A stretch of 5,932 bases of DNA from Bacteroidaceae bacterium (GTDB lineage: Bacteria; Bacteroidota; Bacteroidia; Bacteroidales; Bacteroidaceae): NCBI GenBank assembly GCA_021443405.1, contig JABUUA010000096.1:1-5932 (forward strand). Direction: 5' to 3'. Each line of letters opens with the position of its first letter. The stretch's first letter is position 1. A program made the position numbers and the translations under genes. Positions 1-5,897 of this stretch are shown here, piece after piece. A model generated the notes under the pieces. It saw only the letters and a program-made list of their open reading frames with translations, did not search any database and had not been told where the DNA came from.

Positions 1-66
1 GCCGTCCCCGCCGTTGGCCGTTCTGCCGCCGTTCCCGCCGTTGGCCGTTCTGCCGCCGTTCCTGCC
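1..66. repeat. 27-bp tandem repeat, about 2.4 copies, cut by the left edge
   Basis: Bases 1-39 and 28-66 match at a 27-base offset with only two mismatches (6 versus 33, and 36 versus 63), and similarity stops abruptly after base 66. The hexamer GCCGTT occurs at 10, 17, 28, 37, 44 and 55, giving a recurring spacing of 7, 11 and 9 bases. Because 27 is a multiple of three, the array would encode a nonapeptide repeat in any frame. It reads as AVPAVGRSA or PPLAVLPPF on the plus strand and as GGNGGRTAN on the minus strand. Since all three plus frames stay open across it, the sequence does not show whether it is coding. The true copy number is unknown because the array continues beyond the window. 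Confidence 0.9.
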
Positions 67-381
67 ATCAGCTCGTCTGCAGCTTGTCTCCCCGCCGCTG
101 TGGCAGCAACCGACCTCAGCCTGCCTCAGTGCGACCTGAGCGAACTGACTTGCGCCATTGCTCCCGCCGCTTGTCTGCCAGCAACCGCCAACGCTCGGCA
201 AGCGATTCCCCAGCTTTGTGCAGCGGTTCATCCGAATCAGTCATTGCGACGACTGAAACCTCTACCCATGCTTTCAGCCTCAGGTTTTCCCCTGTGGCTT
301 CACCATAGCTCCGAAATCCAAGCGAAGCCTCATGGCCGATGTGCGTTGGACGGCGACTTCGAAACGAGAAAAAAGGGAGAT
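67..381. other. Unassigned GC-rich stretch downstream of nadD
   Basis: I see no gene here that I can name. Candidate reading frames are short or lack family character. One is a 42-codon minus-strand frame from 244 to 116. Another is a minus-strand frame that starts at 231 and runs off the left edge through the tandem repeat. The plus-strand frame from base 1 to 999 is mostly antisense to nadD. The stretch contains a loose duplicate (88-112 versus 161-187, with GCTTGTCT also repeated at 82-89 and 169-176) and a cluster of small inverted repeats at 237-329. It may be a decayed gene, a dispersed intergenic repeat or simply the 3' flank of the nadD operon. Nothing in it resembles a tRNA or rRNA. 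Confidence 0.5.
237..329. other. Chain of overlapping small inverted repeats
   Basis: Four inverted repeats follow each other, and each shares bases with the next. They are TCAGTC 237-242 with GACTGA 251-256, CTGAAA 253-258 with TTTCAG 272-277, AGCC-T-CAGG 276-284 with CCTG-T-GGCT 291-299 (eight pairs around one T-T mismatch, six-base loop), and GGCTTC 296-301 with GAAGCC 324-329. Adjacent stems cannot all form at once. The third is the only hairpin that is convincing alone; six-base arms at these distances can arise by chance. The strand, transcription and function are unknown. Confidence 0.3.
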
Positions 382-389
382 TTATTCCC
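369..389 (-). terminator. Weak candidate intrinsic terminator at the end of nadD
   Basis: Read on the minus strand, GGGA (389-386) and TCCC (378-375) can pair around a seven-base loop that contains the nadD stop codon, and six T residues (374-369) follow directly. The position and U-tract suit a terminator for the leftward operon. The stem is only four base pairs, however, which is below what is normally needed, so this is a suggestion rather than a call. Confidence 0.25.
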
Positions 390-978
390 GGGCCTCGGAC
401 TGGTAATACCCCCGTCGCTGTATTTCCTCCCAGACGGCCGCGCCGATGTCCTCGCCGTGGTAGTCGCCCGACGCGATGCGGCGGCGTATCGCTGTGCTGC
501 TGACGTCTATCAGCGGCGTTTCGGCCAAGTGGACGCGGGGCGGCAGCGTCTGTCCGTCGATGGGGTAGCCCGGGCGCGGATAAATCACCACATGGTGGTG
601 CCGCAGAATCTCCTCCGGCTGTTTCCAGTGCATGAAGCGCGCCCAGTTGTCGGCACCGATAACGAGGACGAACTCGCGGTCGGGGTATTGCTGGCGCAGA
701 AACTCCAGCGTGGCCACCATGTAGGAGGGGCGCGGCAGGTGCATCTCGGCGTCGCAAACCTGCAGTCGCGTGTCACCCTCCACGGCCAGACGCGTCAGCT
801 CGAGCCGGGCTTCGTCAGCCAACAGGTCGGTGGCGTTCTGCTTAAAAGGATTCAGGGGAGAGACCAGGAACCACAGTTCATCCACCCAGCCCATGTCGCA
901 CAAGGCGCGGCCCAGGGTCGTGTGACCGCGGTGGATGGGGTTGAACGAACCGCCGTAGATGCCGGTGCGCAGTTTCAT
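382..978 (-). CDS. nadD: Nicotinate-mononucleotide adenylyltransferase NadD
   Basis: This is a 198-residue cytoplasmic enzyme of NAD synthesis. It transfers AMP from ATP to nicotinate mononucleotide, giving deamido-NAD and pyrophosphate. The nucleotidyltransferase signature GGSFNPIHRGH lies at residues 9-19 (normally GGTFDPVHxGH), followed by a substrate-loop PLNPFK at 41-46, GADNW at 108-112 and the C-terminal SSTAIR at 160-165 that matches the family ISSTxIR motif. The length is normal for NadD. The same frame is open upstream to a Met at 1134, but that extension is low-complexity, overlaps the preceding gene and is not family-like. I therefore start at MKLRTG, eight bases after a good AAGGAG. 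Its ATG overlaps the stop of the upstream membrane-protein gene by four bases, so it is probably translationally coupled as the last gene of the yicC-gmk operon. Confidence 0.96.
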   Translation of the reverse strand: MKLRTGIYGGSFNPIHRGHTTLGRALCDMGWVDELWFLVSPLNPFKQNATDLLADEARLELTRLAVEGDTRLQVCDAEMHLPRPSYMVATLEFLRQQYPDREFVLVIGADNWARFMHWKQPEEILRHHHVVIYPRPGYPIDGQTLPPRVHLAETPLIDVSSTAIRRRIASGDYHGEDIGAAVWEEIQRRGYYQSEARE

Positions 979-1184
979 TCCTTGTTCTCCTTGTGGTGAG
1001 CGGGATGGTAGTGATGGCGGCGACGGCGGTCCTTGCGCCAGTTGAGCCACAGCACCAGTGCCTGCAAGGCGGCCAAGGCGAAGAGGAGATAGGCCCACGT
1101 CATCTCGTGTACAAGGGTGAGCATGATGCCGCACGTCAGCGCGATGCCCAGGCAGAGGAAGCCGATAAGTTTGTAGTTGGTCAT
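975..1184 (-). CDS. Small two-helix membrane protein, function unknown
   Basis: This 69-residue protein has two hydrophobic segments, about residues 6-25 and 29-48, separated by a short HEMT turn. A strongly basic tail follows (RKDRRRR at 50-56) and then a His-rich end. By the positive-inside rule both ends should face the cytoplasm, making an inner-membrane hairpin. There is no signal-peptide cleavage site or catalytic motif, and I do not recognise a family. It is likely a real gene: its ATG overlaps the gmk stop by four bases (ATGA, 1184-1181), and its TGA overlaps the nadD start by four bases (978-975), the hallmark of coupled operon genes. The composition is clearly that of a membrane protein rather than a shadow frame. 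A role linked to nucleotide or NAD metabolism is only suggested by position. Confidence 0.85.
   Translation of the reverse strand: MTNYKLIGFLCLGIALTCGIMLTLVHEMTWAYLLFALAALQALVLWLNWRKDRRRRHHYHPAHHKENKE
987..992 (-). promoter_or_regulatory. Shine-Dalgarno sequence that fixes the nadD start
   Basis: AAGGAG on the minus strand lies eight bases before the ATG at 978-976, inside the last codons of the small membrane protein gene. It is the clearest ribosome binding site in the window; the other genes have weak or no such sequence, as is common in Bacteroidetes. It supports the internal Met over the longer upstream frame for nadD. Confidence 0.6.
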
Positions 1185-1762
1185 TTCAGGAAAGCGTTAA
1201 GTAGGTCCACAGCATTGGCTTTTGCCACCTCCAAGTCGTCGTTGACGAGGATGGTGTCGAACTTCGGGGCGAACGTCATCTCGTAGGATGCTTTCGCCAG
1301 CCGCTCTTCGATTTGTTCCATACTATCGGTGGCGCGGCCCAGCAGACGCCGGCGCAGTTCCTCGATGGAGGGGGGCTGGATGAAGACGCTGAGCGCTCGT
1401 TCGCCGTAGAACTTCTTGATGTTGCAACCGCCCACTACATCCACGTCGAACACCACGTTCTGACCCTTCTGCAGCTGGCTCTCCACTTGGGCCTTCAGTG
1501 TCCCGTAGAAACGGTCTTTGTAAACCTCCTCGTATTCGAGAAAGTCGCCGTGCTGGATGCGCTGGCGGAAATCGTCGGGCGTGAGGAAGAAGTATTCCAC
1601 GCCGTGCTGCTCCGTTCCTCTGGGCGGACGGCTCGTGGCGCTGATGCTGAAAGCCAGTGAGAATTCGGGGTGTTCCTGCATGAGATATTGCACAATGGTG
1701 CTTTTGCCGCTGCCCGACGGAGCGCAGAAGATGAGCAGCTTGCCTTGTTTCGGGGTCTCCAT
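1181..1762 (-). CDS. gmk: Guanylate kinase Gmk
   Basis: This 193-residue cytoplasmic enzyme phosphorylates GMP and dGMP to GDP and dGDP with ATP, a step that is usually essential for GTP, dGTP and (p)ppGpp supply. The P-loop APSGSGKS is at residues 14-21. The GMP-binding part includes SATSRPPRGTE (41-51, with Arg45 expected to contact GMP), GVEYFF (54-59) and YGT (86-88). The Arg-rich lid region is RRRLLGRATDSMEQIEER (137-154). The length is slightly below the usual 200-210 residues but nothing is missing. The start at METPKQ puts the P-loop at the normal distance from the N terminus. The gene begins only 11 bases after the yicC stop with no obvious Shine-Dalgarno, and ends in an ATGA overlap with the membrane protein gene, so it is an internal operon gene. 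Confidence 0.97.
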   Translation of the reverse strand: METPKQGKLLIFCAPSGSGKSTIVQYLMQEHPEFSLAFSISATSRPPRGTEQHGVEYFFLTPDDFRQRIQHGDFLEYEEVYKDRFYGTLKAQVESQLQKGQNVVFDVDVVGGCNIKKFYGERALSVFIQPPSIEELRRRLLGRATDSMEQIEERLAKASYEMTFAPKFDTILVNDDLEVAKANAVDLLNAFLK

Positions 1763-1773
1763 AGTAGTATGGT

Positions 1774-2652
1774 TTACAATACGTTCAGCACTTGTTCCTT
1801 GATTTGCTCTAGCTCGTCCTTCATCTTCACCACGATGTTCTGCATCTCCGCCTGGTTGCTCTTGCTGCCCGTCGTGTTGATTTCGCGTCCCATCTCTTGG
1901 GCGATGAAGCCGAGCTTCTTCCCTTGTCCGTGCCCGTTCTCCATGGTTTCGCGGAAGTAATTCAAGTGGTTGCCAAGGCGTTGCTTCTCTTCGTTGATGT
2001 CGAGCTTCTCGATGTAGTAAATCATTTCCTGCTCCAGTCGGTTCTTGTCGTACTCCACCTCGGGAATGGCCTGGAGCGCCTCCACGATGCGCTGACGTAT
2101 TTTCTCGGTGCGCGACTGCTCATAAGGAGCGATGCTCGCCAGCAGGGCGGTGATATTGTCAAGTTTTTCTTCAAACTTCTTCTGCAGAGCCGCGCCTTCC
2201 TGTGTGCGGAAAGCCACGAACTGTTCGAGCGCTTGACCGATGGCCTGACTCGCGGCGGCCCACTCCGCTTCTGTGAGTTCCGCCTGGGTCTCCGTGCGGT
2301 TCAGTACATCGGGGAGACGCAACAAGGTGTACCAAATGTCGGCGGGGTAGGGTAGTTGCTGCTCGGTGCATATCTGGTTGATTTGCTGGTAATAGATCTG
2401 CAGCAACGGAACATTTATCGGCGAGTCGGCCACCGCATCCACCTTCTCCGTCCACAGACTGAAGTCCACTTTTCCGCGCTCCACCGTCTTGGCAATCAGA
2501 TTGCGCACCTCCATCTCCTTTTCGCGATAGAGCGCGGCAATTCGAGTGTTCAGGTCGAGCGCCTTGCTGTTGAGCGACCTTATCTCGGCAGTAATTTTTT
2601 TTCCTTCGAATTCCACGGTTGCCTTGCCGTATCCTGTCATTGACTGTATCAT
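1774..2652 (-). CDS. yicC: YicC/YloC-family endoribonuclease
   Basis: This 292-residue protein is full length for the YicC family. The N-terminal YicC domain begins with the hallmark MIQSMTGYGK and continues through EIRSLNSKALDLNTR. The C-terminal DUF1732 domain covers about residues 205-292, with LDINEEKQRLGNHL, then GQGKKLGFIAQEM (242-254), REINTTGSKS and a helical VKMKDELEQIKEQVLN end. From work on other bacteria, E. coli YicC helps degrade the small RNA RyhB together with PNPase, and family members have endoribonuclease activity; the exact substrates here are unknown. The start Met matches the family start (MI.SMT.Y). It is the first gene of the leftward operon, about 25 bases below a predicted promoter. 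Pairing of yicC and gmk is common in bacteria, which supports both calls. Confidence 0.95.
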   Translation of the reverse strand: MIQSMTGYGKATVEFEGKKITAEIRSLNSKALDLNTRIAALYREKEMEVRNLIAKTVERGKVDFSLWTEKVDAVADSPINVPLLQIYYQQINQICTEQQLPYPADIWYTLLRLPDVLNRTETQAELTEAEWAAASQAIGQALEQFVAFRTQEGAALQKKFEEKLDNITALLASIAPYEQSRTEKIRQRIVEALQAIPEVEYDKNRLEQEMIYYIEKLDINEEKQRLGNHLNYFRETMENGHGQGKKLGFIAQEMGREINTTGSKSNQAEMQNIVVKMKDELEQIKEQVLNVL

Positions 2653-2682
2653 GGTTTTCTAACAATTTTATATAGATTGTCG

Positions 2683-2716
2683 CAAAGATACAATAATTTT
2701 TTGGGATTCTTTCAAT
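2683..2716 (-). promoter_or_regulatory. Predicted Bacteroidetes-type promoter for the yicC operon
   Basis: On the minus strand TATCTTTG (2690-2683) matches the Bacteroidetes -7 consensus TAnnTTTG exactly. An ATTG (2716-2713), 22 bases upstream, could serve as the -33 element. That spacing is slightly longer than the usual spacing of about 19-21, and the upstream box is only partial. It would give a short leader of roughly 25 bases before the yicC ATG. The region is strongly AT-rich compared with the flanking genes. Confidence 0.65.
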
Positions 2717-2733
2717 AAAATTCATTATCTTTG
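2700..2733 (+). promoter_or_regulatory. Predicted Bacteroidetes-type promoter for the tsaB operon
   Basis: TATCTTTG (2726-2733) is a perfect match to the TAnnTTTG -7 element. TTTG (2700-2703), 22 bases upstream, matches the -33 element. The expected start site lies about 5-9 bases below the box, leaving a leader of some 20-25 bases before the tsaB ATG at 2764. The element overlaps the opposing yicC promoter, so polymerases could not easily occupy both at once. Confidence 0.7.
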
Positions 2734-2763
2734 TAAACTGAATCAGTAATAGAATTCGAAAGG

Positions 2764-3471
2764 ATGTCCTGCATACTACATATAGAGACCAGCACCAAGG
2801 TTTGCTCAGTAGCGCTAAGCCAAGATGGTGGTTGCATTTTTGAAAAATCAGAGACAGAAGGCCCCTCGCACGCAGTTTCGTGCGGCGTGTTCGTGGAAGA
2901 GGCGCTCTCTTTTGCGAACAGCCATGCCATTCCGCTCGATGCCGTGGCGGTGAGCCAGGGACCGGGCAGTTACACAGGACTGCGCATCGGCTACAGCATG
3001 GCCAAGGGTGTGGCCTACGGACAGGCCGTCCCGCTGATTGCCTTGCCCACACTCGAAATCTGCTGTGTGCCCGTGTTGCTGGGCCACGATGAGATGGAGG
3101 AGGACGCTTTGCTTGTTCCTATGATTGACGCCCGCCGCATGGAGGTCTATGCCGCCGTGTATGACCGGGCCCTGAAGACGGTTCGTCCGGTGCAGGCCGA
3201 CGTGGTGACGGCGGCGACCTACGCCGAGTGGCTCGACCGTGGCCCCGTATATTTCTTCGGCGACGGTGCCGAGAAGTGCACGCAGGTGATACAACATCCG
3301 AACGCCCGTTTCCTGACGGGCATCGCCCCGCTGGCGAAGAACATGTTCCCGCTGGCCGAACGTAAGCTGGCACAACAAGACTTTGCCGACGTGGCTTATA
3401 GTGAGCCGTTCTACCTGAAAGAGTTTCAAGCGACCGTAGCTCGCAACCCGTTACAAACACTTGATAAGTAA
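2764..3471 (+). CDS. tsaB: tRNA t6A modification protein TsaB (YeaZ)
   Basis: This 235-residue ASKHA-fold protein is the scaffold partner of TsaD. With TsaE they transfer threonylcarbamoyl from the TsaC product to A37 of tRNAs that read ANN codons, giving t6A. The N-terminal strand ILHIETSTKVCSVAL (4-18) is the first phosphate-binding motif of the fold. The hallmark GPGSYTGLRIG is at residues 66-76, and MIDARRMEVYAAVYD at 120-134 is a conserved TsaB segment. The length fits TsaB and not the longer, metal-binding TsaD. The start at MSCILHIETST is the only one that keeps the first strand intact. It follows the predicted promoter and is the first gene of the rightward operon, with the DUF4290 gene five bases downstream. 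Confidence 0.95.
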   Translation: MSCILHIETSTKVCSVALSQDGGCIFEKSETEGPSHAVSCGVFVEEALSFANSHAIPLDAVAVSQGPGSYTGLRIGYSMAKGVAYGQAVPLIALPTLEICCVPVLLGHDEMEEDALLVPMIDARRMEVYAAVYDRALKTVRPVQADVVTAATYAEWLDRGPVYFFGDGAEKCTQVIQHPNARFLTGIAPLAKNMFPLAERKLAQQDFADVAYSEPFYLKEFQATVARNPLQTLDK

Positions 3472-3476
3472 GATTT

Positions 3477-4061
3477 ATGCAATACAACACACAAAGACCC
3501 AGGATGCAGATGCCCGAGTATGGCCGCTGCGTCTATGACATGATTCAACACGCCAAGTCGATTGAGGACCGAGCTGAGCGGCAGCGCTGTGCCGAGAGCA
3601 TTGTGGCGGTGATGACTAATATGCAGACGGCTACGGGCGACAAAGAAGATATGCGCCGCCGCGTCTGGGACCATCTGGCCTTTATCGCCGATTATCAGCT
3701 GGACATCGACTATCCGGTGGAGATTACACGTCTGGGCGCCGACCAGAACAAACCCGAACGAGTCCCTTACCCCATGAGCCGCATCCGCCATCGCCAATAC
3801 GGACATGTGCTGGAACAGATGCTCGCGAAGCTGACCGAAATGCCCGCGGGAGCGGAGCGGGACGAACTGTTGCGGCTGGTGGCCAATCAGATGAAGCAGA
3901 GCCTGTTCGTATGGAACCGCGATGCTATGGATGAGCAGAAAGTGGCTTCGGACATTGCGGCTTACACCAAGGGCAAAGTGACGCTCGACCTCTCGACATT
4001 CCACTTCGACCCCGTGCAGACGCTGCCCCGCCAGGATGGTAAAAAGAGAAAGAAAAAGTAG
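3477..4061 (+). CDS. DUF4290 family protein, function unknown
   Basis: This 194-residue soluble protein has the character of the DUF4290 family, which I know as largely confined to Bacteroidetes and without an assigned function. It starts MQYNTQRPRMQMPEYGR and continues with helical, charged sequence, including a RRRVWDHLAFIADYQLDIDYP segment (60-80) and LLRLVANQMKQSLFVWN (131-147). There is no signal peptide, no membrane segment and no enzyme motif I recognise. The C terminus is a run of Lys and Arg (GKKRKKK, 188-194), which could bind nucleic acid or ribosomes; that is only a suggestion. It sits five bases after tsaB and 25 before murA, so it is certainly cotranscribed. This position between translation and cell-wall genes hints at a growth-related role but does not define one. 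The family assignment is from memory of its N-terminal pattern. Confidence 0.88.
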   Translation: MQYNTQRPRMQMPEYGRCVYDMIQHAKSIEDRAERQRCAESIVAVMTNMQTATGDKEDMRRRVWDHLAFIADYQLDIDYPVEITRLGADQNKPERVPYPMSRIRHRQYGHVLEQMLAKLTEMPAGAERDELLRLVANQMKQSLFVWNRDAMDEQKVASDIAAYTKGKVTLDLSTFHFDPVQTLPRQDGKKRKKK

Positions 4062-4086
4062 CAAAGCGAACTTTTAGCAAGAAACT

Positions 4087-5394
4087 ATGGCTTCATTCAT
4101 CATTGAGGGCGGTCATCCGCTGCAAGGAACCATCACACCGCAAGGCGCTAAAAACGAGGCGCTGCAGGTGTTGTGCGCAACCTTGCTGACCGACGGCCCG
4201 GTGCGCATCAAGAACATTCCGAACATCGCCGACGTCAACAATCAGATACAACTGCTGGCGGACATAGGCGTGAAGGTGCAGACCAACGGTCCTGGCGACA
4301 TGACGTTCCAGGCCGATCAGGTGAATCTCGACTACCTTCAGAGCGACGAGTTCTTGGGGCGCAGCGCACGTCTCCGCGGAAGCGTCATGTTCATCGGGCC
4401 GCTTGTCGCTCGTTTCGGGCGCGCCATGGTCTCGAAACCGGGAGGCGACAAAATCGGCCGCCGTCGTCTCGACACTCACTTCTATGGAATTCAGAAGTTG
4501 GGCGCCGATTTCCACTACGATGCGTCGCGAGGCATTTTCGACATTCAGGCGAAGAAGCTGCGCGGTTGTTATATGTTGTTGGACGAAGCGTCGGTAACCG
4601 GTACGGCCAACATCATCATGGCCTCCGTGTTTGCTGAGGGGACCACCACCATCTACAATGCGGCTTGTGAGCCTTACATCCAGCAACTTTGTCATCTGCT
4701 CAACGCGATGGGCGCGCAGATTTCGGGTATTGCAAGCAATCTTCTCACCATTGTCGGCGTGAAGTCATTGCACGGTGCCGAGCACACGATATTGCCCGAC
4801 ATGATTGAGGTCGGCTCGTTCATCGGCATGGCGGCGATGGTGGGCGATGGTGTGACCATCCAAGGCGTGGCGTATGACCAACTGGGCATCATACCCGACA
4901 CGTTCCGCCGTCTGGGCATTCGCGTGGAGCATCAGGGCGACAACATCTTCATCCCTCGCCACGAACACTACGAGATAGAGACGTTTATGGATGGTTCGTT
5001 CATGACGATTGCCGACGCTCCATGGCCCGGGCTTACGCCCGACCTGTTGAGTGTCTTGCTTGTCGTGGCAACACAGGCGAAGGGCTCGGTGCTGATACAT
5101 CAGAAGATGTTTGAGAGTCGTCTGTTCTTTGTCGATAAGCTCATCGACATGGGAGCACAGATTATCCTCTGCGACCCTCACCGCGCGGTGGTGGTAGGTC
5201 ATGACAATGCGGTGTCCCTGCAAGCACGCAGGATGACAAGCCCCGACATCCGAGCCGGCATCGCGCTGCTCATCGCGGCGCTCAGCGCTTGCGGTGTCAG
5301 TCAGGTTGATAACATCGGACAGATCGACCGCGGCTATGAACATATTGAGCAGCGACTGAATGCGCTGGGGGCGAAAATCACACGTGTGCCATGA
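4087..5394 (+). CDS. murA: UDP-GlcNAc 1-carboxyvinyltransferase MurA, with Asp at the fosfomycin site
   Basis: This 435-residue cytoplasmic enzyme carries out the first committed step of peptidoglycan synthesis, adding enolpyruvate from PEP to UDP-N-acetylglucosamine. Lys22-Asn23 (QGAKNE), Arg97, Arg126, Asp319 (LTPDLL), Arg345 (FESRLFF) and Arg389 (DIRAG) correspond to active-site residues of the E. coli enzyme by pattern. The catalytic loop reads PGGDKIGRRR (118-127), so Asp121 (codon 4447-4449) stands where E. coli has Cys115, the residue alkylated by fosfomycin. This Asp occurs naturally in mycobacteria, chlamydiae and Borrelia, and the enzyme stays active but is resistant. I believe it is also usual in Bacteroidetes, so it is probably inherited rather than acquired. 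The start MASFIIEGG is the standard one. Its stop overlaps the rimM start by ATGA. Confidence 0.97.
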   Translation: MASFIIEGGHPLQGTITPQGAKNEALQVLCATLLTDGPVRIKNIPNIADVNNQIQLLADIGVKVQTNGPGDMTFQADQVNLDYLQSDEFLGRSARLRGSVMFIGPLVARFGRAMVSKPGGDKIGRRRLDTHFYGIQKLGADFHYDASRGIFDIQAKKLRGCYMLLDEASVTGTANIIMASVFAEGTTTIYNAACEPYIQQLCHLLNAMGAQISGIASNLLTIVGVKSLHGAEHTILPDMIEVGSFIGMAAMVGDGVTIQGVAYDQLGIIPDTFRRLGIRVEHQGDNIFIPRHEHYEIETFMDGSFMTIADAPWPGLTPDLLSVLLVVATQAKGSVLIHQKMFESRLFFVDKLIDMGAQIILCDPHRAVVVGHDNAVSLQARRMTSPDIRAGIALLIAALSACGVSQVDNIGQIDRGYEHIEQRLNALGAKITRVP

Positions 5395-5897
5395 TTACGA
5401 GCGAAGAGGTTTACAAGATAGGGACTATCACACGCACGCACGGCGTGAAGGGCGAGGTGTCGCTTGCTTTCACCGACGACGTGTGGGACCGTGTCGATGC
5501 GGATTACCTGATATTGGATGTGGACGGAATACTCGTCCCCTTCTTCATGGAGGAGTATCGCTTCCGCTCGGAGAACACGGCGTTGGTGAAGTTCCTCGAC
5601 TACGACACGTCGGAGGCTGCCAGCGAGCTGTGCGGATGTGCGGTTTACTTCCCCCATAGGCTTACGCCCGACGACGCACCCGACGAGGTCACGTGGAAGT
5701 ATTTCACAGGTTTCACTGTTGAGGACACGAAGGCGGGGGAACTGGGGACAATCGACGAGGTGGACGACTCCACGATGAATGTGCTCTTCCGCATCGGCGA
5801 CTTGCTCATCCCTGCCGCCGAGCCGTTCATCAAGGACATCGACCATCAGCGGAGACGTATCACGATGGAACTGCCCGAAGAACTGCTCGCCCTTTGA
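5391..5897 (+). CDS. rimM: Ribosome maturation factor RimM
   Basis: This 168-residue cytoplasmic protein assists late assembly of the 30S subunit, binding S19 and acting on the 16S rRNA head region. The N-terminal RimM barrel carries the hallmark IGTITRTHGVKGEV (10-23). The C-terminal PRC-barrel begins near residue 100 with YFTGFTVED and ends with LIPAAEPFIKDID (139-151) and ITMELPEELL (157-166), the typical closing motif (usually LPEGLL). The length is normal. The ATG is inside the end of murA (ATGA overlap at 5391-5394) and lacks a clear Shine-Dalgarno, suggesting translational coupling to murA. In many bacteria rimM sits with rpsP, trmD and rplS; the murA-rimM arrangement here fits what I remember of Bacteroidales. 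Confidence 0.95.
   Translation: MITSEEVYKIGTITRTHGVKGEVSLAFTDDVWDRVDADYLILDVDGILVPFFMEEYRFRSENTALVKFLDYDTSEAASELCGCAVYFPHRLTPDDAPDEVTWKYFTGFTVEDTKAGELGTIDEVDDSTMNVLFRIGDLLIPAAEPFIKDIDHQRRRITMELPEELLAL

Noticed and set aside
1..66. CRISPR array
   Set aside because: The units are directly contiguous, with no unique spacers between copies and no cas genes in the window.
116..757. Minus-strand 213-residue frame overlapping nadD
   Set aside because: It is an out-of-frame shadow of nadD for most of its length, Arg/Ala/Pro-rich and without motifs. Only the last 42 codons lie outside nadD, and they are noted as a separate weak finding.
1..999. A plus-strand frame with no stop for 999 bases
   Set aside because: From 382 to 978 it lies opposite nadD, a clear gene with family motifs. 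GC-rich genes often leave such open antisense frames, and the translation has no recognisable domain. The first 381 bases are open in other frames too.
979..1134. N-terminal extension of nadD by 52 residues
   Set aside because: The extension is low-complexity (Pro, Ser, Arg, Gly), overlaps the membrane protein gene and is absent from the family. The Met at 978 has a good ribosome site and gives the normal NadD length.
2171..3052. Minus-strand 293-residue frame spanning yicC, the promoter region and tsaB
   Set aside because: It crosses two well-supported genes and the AT-rich promoter gap, with no domain character. It is an accident of open frames.
3426..5343. Long minus-strand frames opposite DUF4290 and murA
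   Set aside because: They are His/Val/Arg/Leu-rich antisense shadows typical of GC-rich coding DNA. The plus-strand genes have full motifs and operon spacing.
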